Shown: positions 16,663-25,604, numbered from the stretch's first letter. The stretch is DNA of 64,000 nucleotides from Synechococcus sp. MIT S9220 (GCF_014304815.1 NZ_CP047958.1:2232001-2296000), one strand, 5' to 3'. The notes: generated by a model from the sequence alone, not told the origin. Program-made: numbers and translations.

Positions 16663-18870
16663 CTAAGTTCCACTTAAAACTTGGCGGGCGGCAGGCAGAC
16701 TAGGTCGATACCCATAACCAAATTTACCGCCATTCGCATCATCAATAATGCGAGGGGTGACCATAATAACCAATTCTCTTTTCGATCTTGTCCCTCCACT
16801 ACTCCTGAAGAATTGACCAATGAAGGGCAAATCTCCTAATACCGGCCATTTTCTAACAGCCTGCTGGTCCTCATCAGAAATAACACCAGTCAAAATTAAA
16901 GTTTGACCATCTCGCACTCGCAGACTTCCCGTATCCAATCTCCTAACACTCAAAATACTGACGTTTCCACACCCTGCAATTGGTTCCGTGTCTGTTACCG
17001 CTGCAATTGAGGGAGATAGGGCGAAGGAAACGAAACCATTGTCGTCAATTTTAGAAACTCGAGCGCCAAACGTAAGGCCGGCAGTTCCGAATTCTGGCTG
17101 GCAGGTATTCGCCGCACCATTTTGACCTGCCTGAACATCAAAACTCTTAACCACTTGCGTGCCCACCGTCACGAAAGACTCATTAGCGCGGGGACGACCA
17201 ATTGAGGCCGTGGCGAAAGCCGAATCCTCACCTGACGCCGCAACTTCGGCACCTCCAGATATTTCTGATGGATTCTCACTCAAAATCAAGGTTGGCGCCG
17301 CCAATGTTTTAGTACTTGCAGACTGAATCATGGCCTTAAAAAGATTAAAATATTGATTCTCTGGATAAACGCTTCCCGGATTAATACGAGCAGGGCTTAT
17401 CGGAGACCGTTCAATCTCTGTTTGTCCAGCATCAAGAGTTACACGTTCGCTTTTCCCACTGGAAGCTCCGCCTGCAATAGTCTCAAAATTTTTATCATTG
17501 GGAGGGAGCAAAGCGCCAAAAGCACTAACCAACTCGCCCCTGTCACTTACAATAAAATTATTACCACTGCGGAAAGCAAAGCTATTCGACATCCCCGAAT
17601 CATTAGCAAGTGCTACATCCAATATGCGCACAGACAAGGCAACTTGCCGTTGACGAAGATCAATTTGTCTCAAATAATTCTCAGCCACCTGAACCAATAA
17701 CGAGTCGCCAACAAGAGTGACCGTTTGCAACCTTGAGTCAGTCGTCAACACCAAGCCACGAAGAGGCCCCGCCGACGCACCAAATGATTCCGTTGAAGTC
17801 AGTTGAGAACTTTCCTGAGAAGCAGTATTACTAATATCAGCGTTACCTTCTGAAGCAGTCTGCCCAGACGTAATCATGACCGTATTAGTAAAATTAACAG
17901 TTGCTCCGAGATTGCCTAGATATTCCGCAGCACCCCTCGCACTGACCTGATTGAGTCGGATCACCTTGGATATCTGAGGCCCGAAAGTTTTTGAAGCAGC
18001 TGTTCTACCGACCAACAAAGTACGGCCATCAAGCTTGCCCTGAAGGCCCGAGGCCAGCAACACACCATTCAGAGCTCGCGCGTAGCTTTCACCCTGGAAA
18101 GCCATTGAAACGGAACCTCCCTGAGAATCGTCCTGAACACCTTGCGCACCAGCCGTTCCGCCAGCAGTGGGATCAGCGACGAACACGAAGCCATAGCCAC
18201 CCAATCTCGCCAACGCCATTAATGCATCTTTGGCTGGAGCATTGTTAAGTGTGAGGGTTACTGGTGGCCCACTCACATTCACAAAGCTGCGGTTCTGCAA
18301 GACCATCGTTCCCACAGCCATATCGCCGAGCGGTGGTGCCACAGCCCTTGGACGTAGGGGTGGGGCATACCGAGCCTGAGGAACGACTCCAGGCGTGTTC
18401 AAATCCAAGCGTCCGGTCTGCAACATCGGACCGGCAACAAGACCTGGAAACTGCAGGATCAAGTTGCGCCCATCCGCACTCACCACAGGCTCCTGCAAAG
18501 TCATCCCCGGTTGGGGAACCACCTCAAGCTCGTAGGCATCACCCGAACCCCTGATGGCCACCCGCTGCAAACCTGAAGCGGGATCAGACAACTGATGCCG
18601 ACCATTGCTCAACCCAGGGGTGCCCTTCGTCTGCAACCTGCCTTCCCAAACCAAGCCATTGAGCCGTTGCTGTAACACCGGCTGGGCACCTACCCCCTGA
18701 ACCACAACCTCCACACCAGCCTCTCCACGACGAATGCCCAGGGAGATCGCCCCCTGGGCCAGTGCCGCACGAGAACCTGATCGGACAGAGCCATCGAGCA
18801 GGCCCACCTCAATAACGCTGAGACCAGCGACGAGCAAGAGTGCTGTGAGTCGGGAAGAGGGGGACGGCAT
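16663..18870 (-). CDS. pilQ: type IV pilus secretin, PilQ/GspD family
   Basis: Forms the outer-membrane channel through which type IV pili, and DNA in competent cells, pass. From the ATG at 18870 the product has 735 residues: a signal peptide (LTALLLVAGLSVIEVGLL), an AMIN-like N-terminal region (about 40-150), an STN/N0 domain (VTLTLNNAPAKDALMALAR), an N1-type segment (IRLNQVSARGAAEYLGNLGA) and the secretin core (RQVALSVRILDVAL, and GQTLILTGVI with DLPFIGQFFR near the end). The longer frame to 18951 adds a non-homologous basic stretch. It is last in a pilM-N-O-Q series. The 3' two-thirds (16.66-18.0 kb) are about 40% GC while the 5' third is near 57%, an abrupt change inside one gene. Confidence 0.9.
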   Translation of the reverse strand: MPSPSSRLTALLLVAGLSVIEVGLLDGSVRSGSRAALAQGAISLGIRRGEAGVEVVVQGVGAQPVLQQRLNGLVWEGRLQTKGTPGLSNGRHQLSDPASGLQRVAIRGSGDAYELEVVPQPGMTLQEPVVSADGRNLILQFPGLVAGPMLQTGRLDLNTPGVVPQARYAPPLRPRAVAPPLGDMAVGTMVLQNRSFVNVSGPPVTLTLNNAPAKDALMALARLGGYGFVFVADPTAGGTAGAQGVQDDSQGGSVSMAFQGESYARALNGVLLASGLQGKLDGRTLLVGRTAASKTFGPQISKVIRLNQVSARGAAEYLGNLGATVNFTNTVMITSGQTASEGNADISNTASQESSQLTSTESFGASAGPLRGLVLTTDSRLQTVTLVGDSLLVQVAENYLRQIDLRQRQVALSVRILDVALANDSGMSNSFAFRSGNNFIVSDRGELVSAFGALLPPNDKNFETIAGGASSGKSERVTLDAGQTEIERSPISPARINPGSVYPENQYFNLFKAMIQSASTKTLAAPTLILSENPSEISGGAEVAASGEDSAFATASIGRPRANESFVTVGTQVVKSFDVQAGQNGAANTCQPEFGTAGLTFGARVSKIDDNGFVSFALSPSIAAVTDTEPIAGCGNVSILSVRRLDTGSLRVRDGQTLILTGVISDEDQQAVRKWPVLGDLPFIGQFFRSSGGTRSKRELVIMVTPRIIDDANGGKFGYGYRPSLPAARQVLSGT

Positions 18871-18972
18871 ACCCGGGCCTGAACCCCGTGAACTTGGGCG
18901 GATGGTATCGATCGGATTCGACCAAGGCCAGCCCTGTTGAAACGTCTGCAATGAATAGATCAGAAGTCCGCC

Positions 18973-19734
18973 TTACGAAGGTTGTTCTCCTTTTCCCTTC
19001 GTGTCAGAAGACCCCGTAGATCTCAAGGCACCGTCGCCAGCCTTCGATACTGAATCAAAAAATGTCAGCCTCAACTTCAATCGTGTGCGAGGCAGATCGA
19101 TCTTCACCGACTGACCTTCAACTTCTGCGGGAGCCTCGAGAGCAGTGAGCTCGAGATCACTCGGCTGCACAAGAAGCTCAAGCTGCTCCATGCCTCTCAA
19201 GAACTTCAGCAATCCCTGATAAGGCCCCTCCACCTGCAGCAAAACTGAGCTTTTCTCAAATCCAAGCTCCTTGAGTGGATCGTTGGTCTCTTTTGCACTA
19301 CCCGTGCCCTTGCTTTTCTGATCCCTGGTTCCGCTGCGATTCGAGGCTTCCAATGAACTCGCCGGGACCGGTTCATACAGAGTGATCACCACACCGCTTG
19401 CGGCGGCAATGCGGCTGAGCTGAGCCAGAAACGTCTGAATCTGGCCACGACCTGCCAACAGGCTCATCAGCTGAGCCTGTTGCTGCATCACTTCACCAAG
19501 CATTTTGTCGCTCTGTTTGAGCTGAGCCTCCAAAAGAGGAAGAGTGTCACGCTTGCTAGAAAGCTCTGCGATCCGCTGACGCTGTTGATCGAGCCGATCC
19601 AATCCCGGCCATCCCACTGCAGCGAACACCCCAGAAGACAACGCCAAACCAATCACAGCCGGAACGGCAACCAACACGCGCTCCCTGGTGATTCGTTGCC
19701 GCCAGGCTGGACGATCAGGACTGAGATTGGTCAC
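18973..19734 (-). CDS. pilO: type IV pilus inner-membrane assembly protein, PilO-like
   Basis: A 253-residue protein with one N-terminal membrane helix (VLVAVPAVIGLALSSGVFAAVG, trimmed) and a coiled coil (LDQQRQRIAELSSKRDTLPL), then a ferredoxin-like periplasmic domain (GVVITLYEPVPAS and GPYQGLLKFLRGMEQLELL). This is the layout of PilO, which with PilN and PilM aligns the pilus machine beneath the secretin. An insertion rich in Ser, Lys and Gly (SNRSGTRDQKSKGTGSAKE) interrupts the periplasmic domain. The start overlaps the PilN stop by 4 bases, so translation is coupled. No PilP gene follows; the secretin starts about 100 bases downstream. Confidence 0.82.
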   Translation of the reverse strand: MTNLSPDRPAWRQRITRERVLVAVPAVIGLALSSGVFAAVGWPGLDRLDQQRQRIAELSSKRDTLPLLEAQLKQSDKMLGEVMQQQAQLMSLLAGRGQIQTFLAQLSRIAAASGVVITLYEPVPASSLEASNRSGTRDQKSKGTGSAKETNDPLKELGFEKSSVLLQVEGPYQGLLKFLRGMEQLELLVQPSDLELTALEAPAEVEGQSVKIDLPRTRLKLRLTFFDSVSKAGDGALRSTGSSDTKGKGEQPS

Positions 19735-20429
19735 GGTGCAACCCCCTGCTGCTCCAGCAAGCGATAGCGCTGCGCTAGGCCAACCGCACCGAGCTGTTGA
19801 AGCTGCTGAAGGGAGGGTTTAGCCGTGGCATCGAGCGACCACTCAAGGCTGAAGCGCACCGAAGGCGCCTCGCCATCATCCCTGGTGACTTTCAAGACCT
19901 TGACACCATTCGTCTGGGAGATCGGCAAGCGCTCCAACGCGAGCTGGAGAGCGTTGACTCGTTCAAGCGGACCTGGTTGACCACCCAGCCCCACCTTTCC
20001 AGACACTTTGATCAAGTCGTTCTGCGCCGAAACATCCTCGAGCTGAACGCCCACTGGCGTTACAAGGCCCAACTGCACCAGCAGGGGTGAGCCCGCCGGC
20101 ACAGCCACCAACTGCTCAGCGATTTGCAAATTGTTCTCTCGAATCGTGGCCACTTTTCGCTTGGCAATACGCAGGCGGCCTTCCGTTGATTGCACTCGCT
20201 GCTCGAATGGCGACAGCATCTGCAACTGCTGTTGCTGCTGGCTCTCGATCCGTCCGATCACAACGATCGAACCAAGGGAAAGAAGCACCGCCATCCCACC
20301 GATCAAGGCCCCGCGCAACAGCAACGGGCGCATGGGTTGCAATGACCCGGCAGGCTCGGGCAAACCGAGCTCGAGCCTGCGTTCCCGCAGGAGATCAGGC
20401 AGTTGCTGTTCAACCGATCGATCAGGCAT
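19731..20429 (-). CDS. pilN: type IV pilus assembly protein, PilN-like
   Basis: A 232-residue bitopic protein: a cytoplasmic N-terminus (PDLLRERRLELGLPEP), a membrane helix at about 33-52 (LLLRGALIGGMAVLLSLGSI), a coiled coil (ESQQQQQLQMLSPFEQRVQS) and a periplasmic ferredoxin-like domain. PilN normally carries a short cytoplasmic peptide that binds PilM. The typical INLLPYR form is not obvious here; QQLPDLLRERR is in the equivalent place, which agrees with the divergent PilM. It overlaps the upstream PilM-like gene by 8 bases and the PilO gene by 4 bases. Confidence 0.8.
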   Translation of the reverse strand: MPDRSVEQQLPDLLRERRLELGLPEPAGSLQPMRPLLLRGALIGGMAVLLSLGSIVVIGRIESQQQQQLQMLSPFEQRVQSTEGRLRIAKRKVATIRENNLQIAEQLVAVPAGSPLLVQLGLVTPVGVQLEDVSAQNDLIKVSGKVGLGGQPGPLERVNALQLALERLPISQTNGVKVLKVTRDDGEAPSVRFSLEWSLDATAKPSLQQLQQLGAVGLAQRYRLLEQQGVAP

Positions 20430-21309
20430 CGTCCCTCCCCCGGGACGCCGTCAGAGCAAGCTCGAACAACGACATTTCGGCATCGGAATGCAAAGGTCCA
20501 TGCCGGGAATCATGCTCTGCGCCCCAATAGCCCTGCCACTCAGGTGCGGCGGTGATCCACCACCCCGGCATGCCGACTGGATCCCAGGCTTCAACGAGCT
20601 CCAGCACCTCATGCCTGAGCGCACGGTGCTCCGAGGACTGCAGGTTGAAATCAAACTCTGGACAACCCTTGCGTAACAACAACAACCGCCAGCGACCCGC
20701 CTGCTCCACCAACCAGACCAGTCGCTCATCAGTGCCAGCCTGGGAATCGCGAAGCCCTCGCCAGGCGGCCGACAACACCCATTCAGCACGCCGCAATAGA
20801 AGATCCGCCTCCTCCAGGGTGCTCACCCAGGCCTGCAGTAGCAGTCGATCCGTCCCCACAACCAGGGCCGAATCGGCTCGCGGCTGAGGGAGCAGATCCA
20901 GGTAACTGTCTTGTACAGCCAGAGACCAGCCCAGCTGAGGCTGAAGCTGCCGCAGCTCAGCGCCGCAGCTCAGCGCAGCCGATGCTGCCCCCTCAAGCAG
21001 ACGCCACTGACAACTTGTGAGAGGCAACAGCAGCTCAACCTCAACCTGAGGATGACTCAGTCCCTGTTCCAGCAGCAGATCAGCAATGGTCTCCCCCAGC
21101 GCCTCACGGTTCAGAGGCTGGCCGAAGCGGCATAAATCAGGCGGAAGAACAAGATTCGACAAGGCCCAGTCATCCTGCGACCAGCAGGCCAGATTGAGCG
21201 CTTCATCCTCCGGTGCAAGCAGCACTCGGCGTGGATCGAGCAGACCCTGCACCTGCATCACCCAGCTGTCCAAAGCAGGGAAACGATCACGCAGTTCTGC
21301 AAGCACCAC
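20422..21309 (-). CDS. divergent PilM-like pilus assembly protein
   Basis: The position directly upstream of PilN and PilO, overlapping PilN by 8 bases, argues for the actin-like cytoplasmic ATPase-fold protein PilM. At 295 residues the length is slightly short. The sequence is weakly conserved: segments such as ALVVGTDRLLLQAWVS and the preceding LGWSLAVQDSYLDLLPQP fit the subdomain layout of PilM, but the phosphate loops of the actin fold are not clear, so ATP binding may be lost. It is rich in Leu and Trp. The call depends mainly on gene order; an unrelated cytoplasmic adaptor is the alternative. Confidence 0.6.
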   Translation of the reverse strand: MVLAELRDRFPALDSWVMQVQGLLDPRRVLLAPEDEALNLACWSQDDWALSNLVLPPDLCRFGQPLNREALGETIADLLLEQGLSHPQVEVELLLPLTSCQWRLLEGAASAALSCGAELRQLQPQLGWSLAVQDSYLDLLPQPRADSALVVGTDRLLLQAWVSTLEEADLLLRRAEWVLSAAWRGLRDSQAGTDERLVWLVEQAGRWRLLLLRKGCPEFDFNLQSSEHRALRHEVLELVEAWDPVGMPGWWITAAPEWQGYWGAEHDSRHGPLHSDAEMSLFELALTASRGRDDA

Positions 21310-21359
21310 GATGCAACTCCAAGCCAGTGGGTGCTGCGACCCTGCCCGAAGGGTATCGG

Positions 21360-22538
21360 CTAGTGCCAGGGGGCGCCGCTACCCACCGCTTCACTGATGT
21401 GACGGATGCCGTGACGATCCAGCTGCTCGATCAGCCCCTCCAGCACTCGAGGCACCAGGTCCGGACCTTCAAAAATCCAACCGGTGTACAGCTGAACCAA
21501 AGACGCTCCGGCAGCGATCCGCTCCCAGGCGGCCTCGGGCGTGCTGATCCCACCGACCCCCACCAGCGGCAGTGCTGGACCAGCAGTTGCACGCAACCGA
21601 CGCAGCACCTCCAAAGCCCGCTGGCGCAACGGATCACCGCTGAGACCCCCAGCTTCCTGGGCAAGGCTGCGGCCGGTTTGGCTCAGCACCCGCTGACCCA
21701 AACCAAGCCGATCGAGACTCGTGTTGACGGCAATCACACCGGCGAGCCCCTCCTCATAGGCCAGGCGGGCGATGCCATCGATGGCGTCATCTTCGAGATC
21801 CGGTGCGATCTTCACCAGCAGTGGCGGACAGCCCGGCAGCCTGCGCAAGCGTTCCACCAGTCGTCGCAACTGAGTGGCATCCTGAAGGTCACGAAGACCA
21901 GGGGTATTCGGCGAACTGACATTGATCACTGCATAGTCGGCCAGTGGCGCCAACATTTCCAGCGACGAGGCGTAGTCATCAGCCGCCAGCTCCAGCGGCG
22001 TCATCTTCGATTTACCGAGATTGATCCCGAGCACGGCAGGTCGCTGACCGCGCGGCGGGAGAGCCTGTCGCTCGAGGGTGCGACGCAGTTCCTCTGCACC
22101 TTTGTTGTTGAAACCCATGCGGTTCAATGCCGCGCGCTCCTGGGCCAAACGAAACAGCCGCGGCCTCGGATTTCCTGGCTGGCCATGCCAGGTGACGGTG
22201 CCGACTTCGGCAAACCCAAAGCCAAAACGATCCCAGACCCCAGCGGCAACCCCGTTCTTATCAAAACCAGCCGCCAGCCCCACGGGGTTGCTGAAACGGC
22301 ATCCAAATAACACCTGCTCCAAGCGCAGGTCACGGCGTGTCAGTTCAGCTGCCACACCATCAAGGACACCGGACAACCCCGGCCACTCGCGGCGAAGACT
22401 GCACTGACCCAACGCCTGAAGGGCAGCACGGCTGAGCTGTTCAGCATCCACGCCTTCGTCTTTGGCCAGCACAGGTCCCAACCAGCGCCGATAGAAACCT
22501 GCGGTGGACATCACCCCGGACGATGACGGCTGGGTCAT
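21360..22538 (-). CDS. pyrD: dihydroorotate dehydrogenase (quinone), class 2
   Basis: Oxidises dihydroorotate to orotate in pyrimidine synthesis, passing electrons to quinone at the membrane. The N-terminal helical quinone-entry segment ([19 protein letters not shown]) marks class 2. FMN-domain motifs follow: [40 protein letters not shown] with the Ser catalytic base of class 2, VKIAPDL and the phosphate-binding LVGVGGIS. I set the start at 22538: the minus strand shows GAGGAA seven bases before this ATG, and it lies 14 bases after the rnhA stop; the frame open to 22619 would overlap rnhA. It is probably an operon with rnhA. Confidence 0.95.
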   Translation of the reverse strand: MTQPSSSGVMSTAGFYRRWLGPVLAKDEGVDAEQLSRAALQALGQCSLRREWPGLSGVLDGVAAELTRRDLRLEQVLFGCRFSNPVGLAAGFDKNGVAAGVWDRFGFGFAEVGTVTWHGQPGNPRPRLFRLAQERAALNRMGFNNKGAEELRRTLERQALPPRGQRPAVLGINLGKSKMTPLELAADDYASSLEMLAPLADYAVINVSSPNTPGLRDLQDATQLRRLVERLRRLPGCPPLLVKIAPDLEDDAIDGIARLAYEEGLAGVIAVNTSLDRLGLGQRVLSQTGRSLAQEAGGLSGDPLRQRALEVLRRLRATAGPALPLVGVGGISTPEAAWERIAAGASLVQLYTGWIFEGPDLVPRVLEGLIEQLDRHGIRHISEAVGSGAPWH

Positions 22539-22552
22539 CTGGGTTCCTCGAT

Positions 22553-23320
22553 CTATCTCGATCCTGCCTCGGCGCGGCGCAGCCGCCAGCAATCGCCCTC
22601 GGCCGGTTCGACCAGCCAATCACGCCAGCTCCAAGTCTGTTGTCGTTCAGCCAGGCGCGTCAGCGGTTGCTCCACCAGCTGGGCCAGTTCCACCAGGGAC
22701 AGGGCATATCCGCCAGCAGCCAAACGATCGGCCAGTTCCAGCCTGGTGAGCAGCTGTTGCAGGGATTCAGGTGCCAAGTCATCTCCCTGCGTTTGTGGCC
22801 CATCCGCTGTTCTGTCGAGTTTGGAGGGGGCAGCTTGAGACGCTCGACCAAGCCTTGGCGATGTCCCCTTGGAGAAAGCCACAGCGATCTGATCGACCCG
22901 ATCGTTATCCGGGTCACCGCTGTGACCTTTCACGTAGGTCAGCGGCACATCGGAGAGGCGGGCAGCGTCGAGGGACTGCCAGAGGTCCTGATTGAGCACG
23001 GGTTTGCCCGCTGCGGTTTTCCAGCCCTTGCGTTTCCAACCCGCCATCCAAGAGCCCAGGCCATCGATCAGGTACTTGCTATCGGTCCGCAGGGTGAGAT
23101 CGGGATGACGAGGCAGCTCCGCCAGCCTCTCCAACATGGCCAGCGCTGCCTGCAGCTCCATGCGGTTGTTGGTGGTGGCCGGGTCGGCACCCCCGAACTC
23201 CTCCACACTGCCGTCCTCAAAGCGGATCAAGGCCCCCCAGCCTCCAGGGCCAGGATTACCGCTGCAGGCTCCGTCAGTGGCAGCGGCCACAACGCGACCT
23301 CTCTGATCAGCCTCAGCCAT
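22553..23320 (-). CDS. rnhA: ribonuclease H I with a C-terminal extension
   Basis: Cleaves the RNA strand of RNA-DNA hybrids. The N-terminal 150 residues are a full type I RNase [20 protein letters not shown] with the first catalytic Asp, [10 protein letters not shown] with the Glu, [12 protein letters not shown] with the second Asp and [12 protein letters not shown] with the last Asp. The 105-residue tail (about 150-255) is not part of standard RNase H; it is leucine- and glutamine-rich ([20 protein letters not shown]) and ends in [20 protein letters not shown]. The tail is unexplained. It is transcribed ahead of pyrD and divergent from the DUF3747-like gene. Confidence 0.93.
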   Translation of the reverse strand: MAEADQRGRVVAAATDGACSGNPGPGGWGALIRFEDGSVEEFGGADPATTNNRMELQAALAMLERLAELPRHPDLTLRTDSKYLIDGLGSWMAGWKRKGWKTAAGKPVLNQDLWQSLDAARLSDVPLTYVKGHSGDPDNDRVDQIAVAFSKGTSPRLGRASQAAPSKLDRTADGPQTQGDDLAPESLQQLLTRLELADRLAAGGYALSLVELAQLVEQPLTRLAERQQTWSWRDWLVEPAEGDCWRLRRAEAGSR

Positions 23321-23380
23321 TGGTCACCCCACGCCTTCTTCGGTACAACACGGTTCTTGAACACCCAGGAGGACTGGGCC

Positions 23381-24061
23381 ATGGGCCGAACCTACTTCCG
23401 CAAAGCAGCGCTGAGTGCTGCTGCCGTGGGACTGGCGGCGATGGCCGGGAGCCTGCCTGGATGGGCCCGGGCCCTGTTCGACAGCAGTCCACTGCAAGAA
23501 GAACGTTTCGCAATCCTGGCCCAGGCCGTGGGACGAGATCGCTGGAAGCTTCTGGTGCTGGAACAGATCAAAGCCAGGCCGCTCTGCTGGGAGGAACGTC
23601 AGGACGGACTGATGAACCCTTCTCTGAACAACTTCGATTTCACGGGAATCTGCAGTCGCTACCTGGACAGCAACGGCTACTCGCTGCGCACGTCCGGCAA
23701 CGATGTCGACAAGCGCTATCGCCTGCGCCTGAAACAGAGCAGAAACGGTCTGGCATTGCAGGCGATGGACTCTGTGCGCGGTAGCGGCATCACAGTGGCT
23801 AGAGCCAACAAAGTACGCAGGGATAAAAACGCCTTTGTGAAAATGACGCTGGAGCCAGGCTGGTCGCTCGAACGCCGCAGCTACAAGGGGCGCACACTGA
23901 GCCACGTGTATTTCGCCAATCCGAAGCCGATGAACACGCTGATGGCCGTCAGCAAAGCGAGAACGTTTGATCGAAGCCTGACCTTCACCGCCGGCCTGCC
24001 CAAGCCGCCTTCACAGCCAAGTGGACCGGTCCGTCTGACAGTGATTCCCTTCCGACCCTGA
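23381..24061 (+). CDS. DUF3747-like exported cyanobacterial protein
   Basis: A 226-residue protein whose ATG at 23381 is preceded by AGGAGG eight bases away, a strong ribosome-binding site. The N-terminus has a twin Arg/Lys start and hydrophobic core (RKAALSAAAVGLAAMAGSLPGWARA), a signal peptide. The mature protein begins with ALFDSSPLQEERFAILAQAVG and contains GRDRWKLLVLEQI, one cysteine in PLCWEE and another in GICSRYLDSNGYS. This matches my recollection of the DUF3747 family of cyanobacterial exported proteins, function unknown. The frame open further upstream on this strand is only a shadow of rnhA. The candidate small RNA follows. Confidence 0.8.
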   Translation: MGRTYFRKAALSAAAVGLAAMAGSLPGWARALFDSSPLQEERFAILAQAVGRDRWKLLVLEQIKARPLCWEERQDGLMNPSLNNFDFTGICSRYLDSNGYSLRTSGNDVDKRYRLRLKQSRNGLALQAMDSVRGSGITVARANKVRRDKNAFVKMTLEPGWSLERRSYKGRTLSHVYFANPKPMNTLMAVSKARTFDRSLTFTAGLPKPPSQPSGPVRLTVIPFRP

Positions 24062-24140
24062 GCCGCGGCCTCACGGAAGGACAGTTGACAGAGCGCCCCA
24101 GCACAACGCGCAATGTCCTAAGCAATTTTTTACGTTGTCG

Positions 24141-24242
24141 AAGTGTGAGGAGTGGAAAAACGCTTCTTCCGGGTCGAAACAAGGACAGACTCCGGTCATG
24201 CGTTTCACTTCTGAGCTCTGCTTAAGGCAGAGCTTTTTTTTT
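24141..24242 (+). ncRNA. candidate small RNA, Yfr2-like, with its own terminator
   Basis: Between 24061 and the ribosomal operon there is no gene, yet the plus strand ends in a perfect intrinsic terminator: AGCTCTGC and GCAGAGCT (24214-24234) plus nine T. Upstream, CCGGGTC (24169-24175) and GAC-T-CCGG (24088 offset, i.e. 24188-24195) form a hairpin with the loop GAAACAAGGACA. At 24143-24153 the RNA would read GUGUGAGGAGU, the exact complement of the ACUCCUCACAC element conserved in the cyanobacterial small RNA Yfr1. A TACGTT at 24131 fits a -10 box seven bases before. From memory, Yfr2-family RNAs have an AAACAAGGA loop and a predicted Yfr1 interaction; I could not check this. Confidence 0.55.
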
Positions 24243-24280
24243 GCACAGCCAAACCCGATTCGCTGCAGTCATCCAGACAA

Positions 24281-24304
24281 GAAAAAACCGACCCGAAGGT
24301 CGGT
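24281..24304 (-). terminator. intrinsic terminator of the ribosomal protein operon
   Basis: On the minus strand ACCGACC-TTCG-GGTCGGT followed by TTTTTTC forms a 7-base-pair stem with a UUCG tetraloop and a U-tract, 50 bases after the rplL stop. Confidence 0.95.
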
Positions 24305-24354
24305 ATCGATTGAAGGGAAAGGATCGGCAAGCGCAGGCCGCCGATCCAACAAAA

Positions 24355-24747
24355 TCACTTGAGAGTGACCTTGCCGCCCACCTCTTCAATGGCTTTCTTG
24401 AGGGCTTCGGCGTCATCCTTGGAGACACCTTCTTTGATGGTCTTCGGAGCAGCCTCGACCATGGCCTTGGCATCGCCCAGGCCAAGGCCTGTGGCTTCGC
24501 GCACAGCCTTGAGGACCTTGATCTTGGCGGAAGCATCGAAGCTTTCCAGCACAACATCAAATTCGGTCTTTTCTTCAGCGGCCTCGCCACCACCACCAGC
24601 GGCAGCGCCGGGGGCAGCCATCACCACACCCGCGGATGCGGCTGCGGAGACGCCGAAGGCCTCTTCGATCTGCTTAACAAGCTCGGAAGCTTCAAGCAGC
24701 GAAAGGGACTTCAACGATTCGAGGATTTCGTCGGTTTTTGCAGACAT
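24355..24747 (-). CDS. rplL: 50S ribosomal protein L7/L12
   Basis: The stalk protein that recruits translation factors. The N-terminal dimerisation domain ([21 protein letters not shown], shortened), the Ala/Gly-rich hinge ([18 protein letters not shown]) and the compact C-terminal domain ([40 protein letters not shown], ending KVTLK) are all present. The length of 130 is normal for cyanobacteria. It is the last gene of the block, 47 bases after rplJ, and is closed by a strong terminator. Confidence 0.98.
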   Translation of the reverse strand: MSAKTDEILESLKSLSLLEASELVKQIEEAFGVSAAASAGVVMAAPGAAAGGGGEAAEEKTEFDVVLESFDASAKIKVLKAVREATGLGLGDAKAMVEAAPKTIKEGVSKDDAEALKKAIEEVGGKVTLK

Positions 24748-24794
24748 GGTTGGGATTCAGCAACAGATCAAAAAAACAGTCGGGTCGAAGACGT

Positions 24795-25322
24795 TCAGCT
24801 TTCGCCGGAATCGGCGTGCTGCTTGAGCGCCCGAGCAAGACCGGAGGGAACCTCGTTGATGCCCACAGCCACCTTGGTGGCAACGGCATTGATGGAACCA
24901 GCGATCTGAGCCATGAGCACTTCCTTGGTGGGAAGGTCACCGATGGCCTTGATCTCGTCCTGAGACAGGAGCTTGCCTTCGAAAAGGCCGCCCTTGGTTT
25001 CGGACTTCTTGGTGTCCTTCTGAAAAGACTGAAGGGCCTTGACTGCACCGCCGACATCGCCCTTAACCAGGACGAAAGCGTTGGTACCGCTCAGAAGGGG
25101 ATCGAGGTTGGACCAGGCACTATCACCATCAATGGCGAGACGCATCAAGGTGTTTTTGGTCACCTTGCAAACGCCGTTGCTGGCCCGAAGACGAGTCCTC
25201 AGATCAGACATTTCCTTGATGGAGAGACCCTGGTAATCCAGGACCAATGCCATTTCGGCCTCACCGAGGAGCTGCTTGAGCTCTTCGACGATCTGTTGCT
25301 TGCTCTCCAGAGTGCGGCCCAT
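24795..25322 (-). CDS. rplJ: 50S ribosomal protein L10
   Basis: The stalk base that anchors L7/L12 dimers and usually represses its own operon by binding the leader RNA. The true N-terminus is [19 protein letters not shown] at 25322, giving 175 residues; the frame open to 25412 adds residues not found in the family. Characteristic segments are [29 protein letters not shown] and [15 protein letters not shown]. The 3' helix that binds L12 is present. It is preceded by a 282-base leader. Confidence 0.97.
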   Translation of the reverse strand: MGRTLESKQQIVEELKQLLGEAEMALVLDYQGLSIKEMSDLRTRLRASNGVCKVTKNTLMRLAIDGDSAWSNLDPLLSGTNAFVLVKGDVGGAVKALQSFQKDTKKSETKGGLFEGKLLSQDEIKAIGDLPTKEVLMAQIAGSINAVATKVAVGINEVPSGLARALKQHADSGES

Positions 25323-25604
25323 AGGATTTGGATCGGATCGGGGGAACAAGCTGGACACACGGCCGTTCAGTGCTCCCGAAGGAGACGAGGCCGCGTATCG
25401 ATCCAATCCCATGAGGGAGCAAAATCGTCGCGTCTGCCTCGGCAGGACTTAATGCATCTGGAACGGTTCGTAAAAACCGCTTGAAGCAACCTGCTGTCTT
25501 TGGCCGGGCGCGTGCCCGTTGTCTGGCTTTCGCCAGTAGTCAAACCTACAACAAAGCCCCCACCGGAGTGGAGGCTGGCTGGCGTCAGGCTGGGATGAGC
25601 TGGA
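25323..25604 (-). promoter_or_regulatory. rplJ leader region (probable L10-binding autoregulatory RNA)
   Basis: A 282-base gap separates rplA from rplJ inside an otherwise tight ribosomal cluster, as in many bacteria where the L10 leader sits here. The minus strand begins with a terminator hairpin after rplA (25555-25576), then has several stem-forming runs (for example CUACUGGCGAAAGCCAG near 25520-25536 and GGGCACGCGCCC near 25505). I could not identify the L10 kink-turn with certainty, so the regulatory role is inferred from position and structure. Confidence 0.55.
25547..25576 (-). terminator. intrinsic terminator or attenuator between rplA and rplJ
   Basis: On the minus strand AGCCTCCAC-TCCG-GTGGGGGCT makes a 9-base-pair stem (one G-U) with a UUCG-like loop, followed by TTGTTGT. 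The pairing works only on this strand (the other would have a C-A mismatch). It lies 28 bases after rplA and can end the rplK-rplA message or attenuate reading into rplJL. Confidence 0.8.

Noticed and set aside
22523-23380. Long plus-strand frame ahead of the DUF3747-like gene
   Set aside because: It is antisense to rnhA. The signal peptide and AGGAGG support a start at 23381.
24141-24155. Yfr1 RNA itself on the minus strand (ACTCCTCACAC)
   Set aside because: The minus strand matches the Yfr1 core but lacks the flanking stems and a terminator with a U-run. The plus strand has both a hairpin and a terminator, so a Yfr1-complementary RNA is more likely.
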